DNA from: Mixophyes australis
Lineage: Eukaryota > Chordata > Amphibia > Anura > Limnodynastidae
Direction: 5' to 3'
Assembly: GCA_036250195.1 (NCBI GenBank)
Contig: JAVHZZ010000005.1
Span: 183,565,448-183,629,447, forward strand
DNA length: 64,000 nucleotides
Part shown: positions 58,336 to 64,000 of the stretch, piece by piece
Numbering within the stretch: position 1 is the first letter of the stretch
Layout: each line of letters begins with the position of its first letter
Program-made: the position numbers and the translations under genes
Notes under the pieces: model-generated
What the model was told of the DNA's origin: nothing
What the model saw: the letters and a program-made list of their open reading frames with translations, nothing else
The model's database searches: none

Positions 58336-59099
58336 CTAATATATATGCCCAAACGATGATGAAAGCACCAATGAGCATCAACGACAAAATTGCAAACAGC
58401 CTAACACAAGCAGTTTGCTAATGCCGGATGTCATCTTCATCTTTATCTGCTATTTCCACCTCCAAATAATACAGCTTTCTCTGACATATACTCATCTTTT
58501 TACACATGCACAGAGCAATTACACACAAAATATGCTACACAAACTGGCGTAGTACTCACCCTGTATCAGCCCCATAGTGAGTAAAAAAAAAATATATACC
58601 TGGAGTAAAGATTTATTTAGGAATTTTACAATATAGCAACAATAGTAATCTTAAACAGATTATCATAAGTACATATGAGTATATAAGTCTACCTATAGTG
58701 CTAACCAAGCAGGGTTGGCGAATGTTAGAACTATTTGTAAACATATTATAACTTTGAATTGCTAATGTAAAAACGTAACAAATTTTTACATTGTTCAAAT
58801 TACCATCCACATTAAAGACTGTATTACAGAAAAAGAAACACATTTTCATCTTATTGTTCCACCAAAATATGAGAGATTGTGTTGAGTATATTGACACTGA
58901 ATTTTTTCTTCTGCGTGATGCACCTGTATAGTATAGTATAGTATACTATAGATACATTGCCAGGCACATCATCATCATCATCATAGTGATCTACAATAAA
59001 TGGGTAGAGAGCGAATGGAGAGCTGACCCTGGGCACTTTAGTAATGAGAGCAGTGGGCGTTTCACCTGTGTCTAGGGATTATATACAATACAAGTTAAC
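58336..59099. other. Unassigned AT-rich DNA
   Basis: No gene recognised. A (TATAG)n-like short repeat lies at 58926-58950 and (ATC)n at 58969-58985. Confidence 0.45.
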
Positions 59100-59490
59100 C
59101 CGTGCATGATACTCATGCATTCTAGTCAAATCAAGCTACTTAAGGTGTTAAAAAGTATCTTGTCATGCATTTGGGCCATAGCCCAGGCCTCCTCAGGGGA
59201 AGAGCGTTACTTCCCGACGCAAGCGCCCTTTTTTAACGTGGTTTTGTCCACATGTCACCACCTCATCATTTTTCTCCATCACCTCATTCTTCATCTTCAT
59301 CGCCACATCCTTCATCAAGCTACTTAAGGTGTTAAAAACTCCCCACTGTCACCCCCGGCAACCACCAACCACTCCCAACTGTCACTTCTCCTTCAAGAAA
59401 TATATAGGTCAGTGTATAACTCTGCCCAGCAGGTGGCGCTGCAGCTTGGTTTTTTTTCACACATGCCACTAGGCATTTATATAGTAGATA
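59100..59490. mobile_element. Unclassified interspersed repeat with internal direct repeats
   Basis: TCAAGCTACTTAAGGTGTTA occurs at about 59131 and again at about 59314. The region is C-rich compared with its flanks and ends GGCATTTATATAGTAGATAG, which looks like the end of a dispersed repeat. The superfamily is unknown. Confidence 0.4.
59426..59440 (+). promoter_or_regulatory. CTCF-consensus motif inside a repeat
   Basis: CCAGCAGGTGGCGCT fits the CTCF core at every position and lies in the repeat at 59100-59490. It has the same orientation as the motif at 54180. Confidence 0.5.
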
Positions 59491-59935
59491 GTAACACCAC
59501 CATAATAAAAATGATGGTAAGGAAATATCCCAATTAGCACTGTATTAATAGACTATGCGTTATGGTGATATAACTGCATGGGAAGAGGGTAGAATAACTG
59601 TGGGATGCAGACTTATTTGCCTGCCACCCAGAAGTGATGCAATGATAAAGTCTCTGCTTGTACCAAGGGGGAAAGTGGGGAGAGTGGAGCTAGCCACCTT
59701 GAAATTAAGTGAGATTGAATATGAATGTAGTAACATAGTAACATAGTTGATGAGGCTAAAAAAATACACCAGTCCATCAAGTTCAACATATTTTGGATCT
59801 CCTGCGATCAATCACTTATATTTGAAATTGATCCAGAGTAAACAACCGCTAATCTGTTTCAATTGTGAAAATCCCCCCAGACCTAATATTGCAGTCCTAT
59901 TTTTACCCTATATCAACTACTATCCTTAATTTTAA

Positions 59936-61305
59936 TTAACGGTCGTATCCCTGGATACACTTTTCCACAAAAAAATTGTCTAACCTTTTCTTAAACATAT
60001 CTATTGAATCTACCATCACAACCTTCCCTGGCAATGAATTCCATATCTTGACTGCCCTTACTGTAAAGAACCCCTTCCTTTTCTGGTTGTGAAATTTCCT
60101 CTCCTCTAACCTTAGGGGGTGACCGCGTTTCCTGTGTATAGTCCTTGTTGTAAAAAGTTCCCATGAAAGTTCTCTGTATTGACCCTTAATGTATTTGTAC
60201 ATAGTAATCATATCTCCTCTTAGACACTTCTTTTCTAAAGTAAACATGCCTAAACTGGCTAACCTTTCCTCATAACTTTAATGACTCCATACCCTTTATC
60301 AATTTTGTCGCCCTTCTCTGAACCCTTTCTAGTTCCAAATTATCTTTTTTATAGAGTGGTGCCCAGAACATATTCAAGATGAGGTCTAACCAATGATTTA
60401 TACAGTGTCAAAATTACACTGTCTTCCCTTGCATCTATACCCCTTTTTTATGCATGCCAATACTTTATTTGCCCTTGCAGCTGCTGCTTGACATTGAGCA
60501 CTATTGCTAAGTCTACTGTCTACTAGCACTCCCAAATCCTTTTCCATTATAGATTCTCCTAAATTAATTCCATTTAATTTATAGATTGCTTTTATGTTTT
60601 TGATCCCTGAATGCATAATCTTACATTTATCTTTGTTAAACCTCATATTCCATTTGGCCGCCCAATCCTCCAGTTTATTTAAGTCTCTCTGTAGAGAAGC
60701 TATATCTTGCTCTAATTTTAAAGTAAAATGCCTCTTCCTCCCTCTGCTACCCCTAGTAACTGTTGCCCAGCTGCCTACCTGTGCATCCTCCTCTGTCTCT
60801 GCTCCACCCTGTTCAGCTAATGCATCAACGGTGAGCTGTAAACTCTGCTCCAGGTTGGCAATCTCAATGTTGCAATGGTCTGCTTTAGATCAGTTACCTG
60901 GGCTTCTAAAGAGACCAATTGCTCACATTTCTCACAGAGGTATAAACCTTGGAACAATTGCTCTAAGTGTGCATACATATGACAAGATATGCATTGAGTG
61001 AGATAATCAAGCCTGCAACCACCAGGCGCGGGCTGGGAGAGCTCGGCCCGGGGGGCACACAGGCGGCCGCATCACGTGACACGCGATGCGGCCGCGTCAT
61101 AGATGCATCGCGTGTCATGTGATGCGGCCGTCTGCGTGCTGGACGCGGCCGCATCGCGTGTTTTGCGATGCGGCCGCGGATATTGTTATACAAATTTGGC
61201 TTCCGGGGGAGTTGGGGCCGGCCCAAACAGGGGTCGGACTGAGCGGCCCGGGGGGGGCGATGCCCCCCTGCCCCCCGGCCCAGCCCGCCACTGGCAACCA
61301 CTCAT
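59936..61305 (-). pseudogene. CR1 ORF1-ORF2 deletion fusion
   Basis: The ATG at 61305 starts M-S-G-C, then is interrupted by the MITE. It resumes as Y-L-T-Q-C-I-S-C-H and L-Y-L-C-E-K-C-E-Q-L, a cysteine/histidine cluster like the ORF1 zinc finger, followed by a coiled-coil-like stretch. After a frameshift at about 60875, the frame W-A-T-V-T-R-G-S-R-G-R-K-R continues directly into L-Q-R-D-L-N-K-L-E-D-W-A (ORF2 RT C-terminus). It then reads M-R-F-N-K-D-K-C-K-I-M-H, E-K-D-L-G-V-L-V-D, and in another frame F-F-T-V-R-A-V-K-I-W-N-S-L-P. The fusion point is near 60720. Confidence 0.82.
61023..61293. mobile_element. GC-rich hAT-type MITE inserted in the CR1
   Basis: The ends CAGGCGCGGGCTGGG and (inverted) CAGTGGCGGGCTGGG are flanked by GCAACCAC on both sides (61015-61022 and 61294-61301), a perfect 8-bp duplication. 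The interior is CpG-rich, with several GCGGCCGC palindromes and GATGCGGCCGC repeats. Confidence 0.9.
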
Positions 61306-61702
61306 CTTATTATGGCTAACTTAACTTCTTATAGCAGACAGTGAACTCGAGAGTACTAACCTTTGCTAGCAACTTACCAAATTAAACCCATTGCTGGATT
61401 CAACTTCTTACTGGATCTAACTTCACACTTTAAACAAACAGCAGTGAAATCACAAGCTCAATGAAATCTCTACCACCACCTGTTAAATAGAGCTTGCAGT
61501 AACCAGCTGTATCAACTAATGAAATTAAACCACACCCACTAGCTCTAACAGAAAAAAAAGACATTTAATAAGCACACAGAAAAACAAATCCCCTTCAATA
61601 AACACTCAGAATAATTCTCCAATGTATATCACTCTCTCAACACAGCACAGCAATCCTTACTGGATTTAACTCCACACTTTAAACAAACAGCACTTGAAAT
61701 CA

Positions 61703-63620
61703 AACAAGGGAAGGTTATGAACAGATGAGGGCGGCTTGCCCTGGGCACAAATCAGCCACTATCAAGTGTAACATTGCTCGGGCCTGCCAGCCTGGGTCCG
61801 CAATCTAGATTTTAAAAAAAAAGGAGTGGAAAAAAGTTTCCCATTCTATCAGGGTCGATGGGTGGCAGTTTGGTTTGCCCCTGCCTGTGTCTAAAGCCGG
61901 CTAAGGCAGTCCACTATTGGACCGGCCATGGGGCATATGCCACCCTAACCCCTGACACATACGTATACACGTATACATGTACAAAAATAATGTTTATATG
62001 TCCTTGATAAAGGACATATAAACTTGTCCCTGTGTTCATTTTTCTAAAAGGAGAGTACTTATTGCTTCAATTGTATTATGCATAAATATATGTAAATGTC
62101 TTGGCCAGCTAAAATCCTTTGTCTACGTCCACTTTTCATGTGTTCATAACAGGGAGTCCTGCCCAATGCATCAAAAGAACAGATGCACCTTTTCATTCAT
62201 TGCTGATGCAAAGGGAATAGTAAAAAAGCAGGAAAGTAAACAAGGAAATTGGAGATGGGAAAAATCGATGAGGGCCTAGAAAGAAAGTCGAAAGCCAGTA
62301 ATAAGGATGGAGAGATGACAAACAAAAAGTGAAAGGGAAATGGTGAATAAATAGATATGAAAGAGTAGGAGGTGCCAGGACTAATAAATACAGTACAGAA
62401 AATGAGAGGTATTGGGCCAGTCAATACTTTCACATTTATTTCAAATGACATTTTTCTGCTTTATTATTTTTTATTTTCTGCAAACAAAACAGGCAGGAAT
62501 CTAAATCTGTGAATAACAAAGATTTGTACATAAGTATAATAGGGCACATTAATCTTTTAAGTTTAAATCTTGTACTAAACTGTAGATTTTTTTTGTTAAT
62601 ATTGAAAATTCAGGCCAATATTGAATATTGACAATTCTAGTGGCTGCAGACATCAAATTGTAAACACAAATGTGATAAATAGTTAAATTCAGTAGGAAAC
62701 ATGATGGTAAAATGTGAGAAAAGTAGTGAAATGATTTCGCTCAATGATTCATAAGTTTAAAGCTAAAATGTTGGGCTGCAATTTGCAATTATTCCTGTGT
62801 AAAAATTTTAACGTCATGCCAAATTCAATACATATGCTGAAAAAATGTGCCTTTATTATCCAAACAATTGCATGTTTTCAGATCAAAATCCACCTTAAAA
62901 TTACTGTTTTATATTCATATATTCTAAACCACCACTCTTGTAATAATTAAACGTTTAGTGAATGATTATTAAAGGAATTTCCGTGTTCCTAATATATGGA
63001 TAGCTATTTTCTCACGGTACCTTGCTTTAAATTAATTACTGACACTGGAATTATTTCAGAAAAGTGGCCTTAGTACTGTATGCTAACAAAAACCTTGGGG
63101 CTCTGAAAGAGTATTGGACACTGTAAACATTTCTTCCAGGAAATGTTTTCGTAAATGCAAAATACAGTAAAAGCTTTCAAATAAATTTGACATGTATATG
63201 AATTTACATGTAAATGACTTAAAGTAAAACTAAACCATAAAGTAAACTTTGCATACGGTGCACTAAATTAAAATACATTGTTCACTTCAGTACACTATAT
63301 TTTTTTAAGGTTGTTTGACAAGGATTTGAGGATCTTATTGTAGTCAGTCTTCAACTCATGCTCTTATTAATTGTCCTCAGTTATGCAGTTATGTAATTGG
63401 TGGGGATAGAACTGTTGGCGTTCATAGCGAAAGACCGATCATGGGTCTGCCCTGATATGAGCAACAAAATGGAGGAAAGTAGGAAGGTACAGATAAAGAT
63501 GTCAGATGCTCTAGAAATGCTATTTTACAGAATTGGGATGCAAATTTGAGACTCACAATGAGTTTTGCAGATTGTTTCTAATGGTGCTATAATTCACCTC
63601 AACCAGTTTGCAAAGTTAAA
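61703..63620. other. Unassigned AT-rich DNA
   Basis: No gene recognised. A small hairpin lies at about 61992-62022 (14-bp arms around GAT). Confidence 0.45.
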
Positions 63621-63751
63621 GGGCAGAATTCAATAAGCCACAAAGTGTTCCACGGACATTCCAGAGACACTTTGTGAGTGGAGATTTGTGCCGTAAAAGT
63701 GTGTGGCGCGATATGTCTGCATGCCACATCACCGGCAGTTGAATTCCCCCC
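63621..63751. mobile_element. Harbinger-like MITE, third family
   Basis: The ends GGGCAGAATTCAATAAGCC and (inverted) GGGGGGAATTCAACTGCC are flanked by AAA (63618-63620 and 63752-63754). They share the G-run plus AATTCAA ends with the families at 33975 and 38244. Confidence 0.6.
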
Positions 63752-64000
63752 AAAGTGGAGAGAATATGGCTGTACTCCTTTCCCCAAAGCAAGGAATGCC
63801 TCTAAAATGTGGACTCTTATTCCCTTTATCTCAATTAAAAATATTTCTCTTCAAATTTAAATTAAATGTTGCATTTTTCCGCAAAACACTGTGCTGTCTG
63901 TCTTTGACATGGAACATCTTTTGTTTGCTCATCTCTTCTCATCAGCTGGTGCAAATGACACCTTCGTACCCTGCAACCTCATGCACTTTGGTAGAAATCT

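Larger units (their letters stand above)
59728..61702 (-). mobile_element. CR1-type LINE with a large internal deletion
   Basis: On the minus strand: a 5'UTR with a repeated ACTTTAAACAAACAGCA block (about 61430 and 61677), the ORF1 start (61305), the N-terminal zinc-finger part of ORF1, then the C-terminal part of ORF2, a 3'UTR, and an ACATAGTA tandem tail at 59728-59747. The middle of a full-length CR1, including the endonuclease and most of the RT, is missing. A hAT MITE (61023-61293) sits just after the ORF1 start. Confidence 0.85.

Noticed and set aside
60594..61001. 135-codon plus-strand frame
   Set aside because: It is the antisense of the CR1 ORF1-ORF2 remnant.
1..64000. Bacterial-type operons, ribosome-binding sites, terminators, tRNA or rRNA genes
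   Set aside because: Sequence content is vertebrate nuclear DNA. The only tRNA-like sequences are the diverged SINE heads.

Overview
The window looks like nuclear DNA of a vertebrate, most likely an anuran amphibian with a large, transposon-rich genome. The evidence is the mix of element families: L2 and CR1 LINEs, a tRNA-headed SINE with an L2-like tail, a chromodomain Ty3/gypsy retrotransposon of the Tf1/sushi type, a DIRS/Ngaro-like 3' end, Tc1/mariner, hAT and Harbinger-like transposons with their MITEs, and an endogenous retrovirus (ERV). The species is inferred from this repertoire, not proven. I see no intact host protein-coding gene, no tRNA or rRNA gene and no CRISPR array. Nearly every long reading frame belongs to a broken mobile element or to a tandem repeat.

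Layout. Positions 1-1250 hold the 3' end of a DIRS/Ngaro-like element. A dead but complete Tc1 copy lies at 2719-3946. Positions 5.9-13 kb carry a SINE, palindromic MITEs and a solo LTR inserted in an AT microsatellite. Positions 13.9-20.0 kb hold a minus-strand chromovirus. Positions 20.6-25.0 kb hold decayed hAT sequence and a probable solo LTR. A 1368-bp hAT-type element with a perfect 8-bp target duplication lies at 26106-27473; it carries a GC-rich insert that looks like the first coding exon of a cellular gene. From 28 to 39 kb there is unique AT-rich DNA with MITEs, SINEs, an L2 tail and some stretches that look like conserved non-coding elements. Positions 39.2-40.2 kb hold a tandem repeat joined to a truncated Tc1.

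An ERV on the minus strand runs from 40.3 to 47.2 kb (3' LTR, env, integrase, RNase H, reverse transcriptase). Its env is split by an L2 LINE. Its pol runs directly into a 3.5-kb array of about 80-bp repeats (47170-50712), and the monomer itself appears to contain pol sequence. The rest (51-64 kb) is mostly unique DNA with a 76-bp near-perfect hairpin, an L2 3' half, two CTCF-like motifs and an internally deleted CR1 that has itself been hit by a GC-rich hAT MITE.

How the parts relate: the SINE copies share their 3' end with the L2 copies, so L2 probably mobilised them. The hAT and Harbinger MITEs would have depended on transposases encoded elsewhere. The chromovirus shows the sequence signature of tRNA-independent self-priming. 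All full element ORFs examined have stops or frameshifts, so I see no active autonomous element here.
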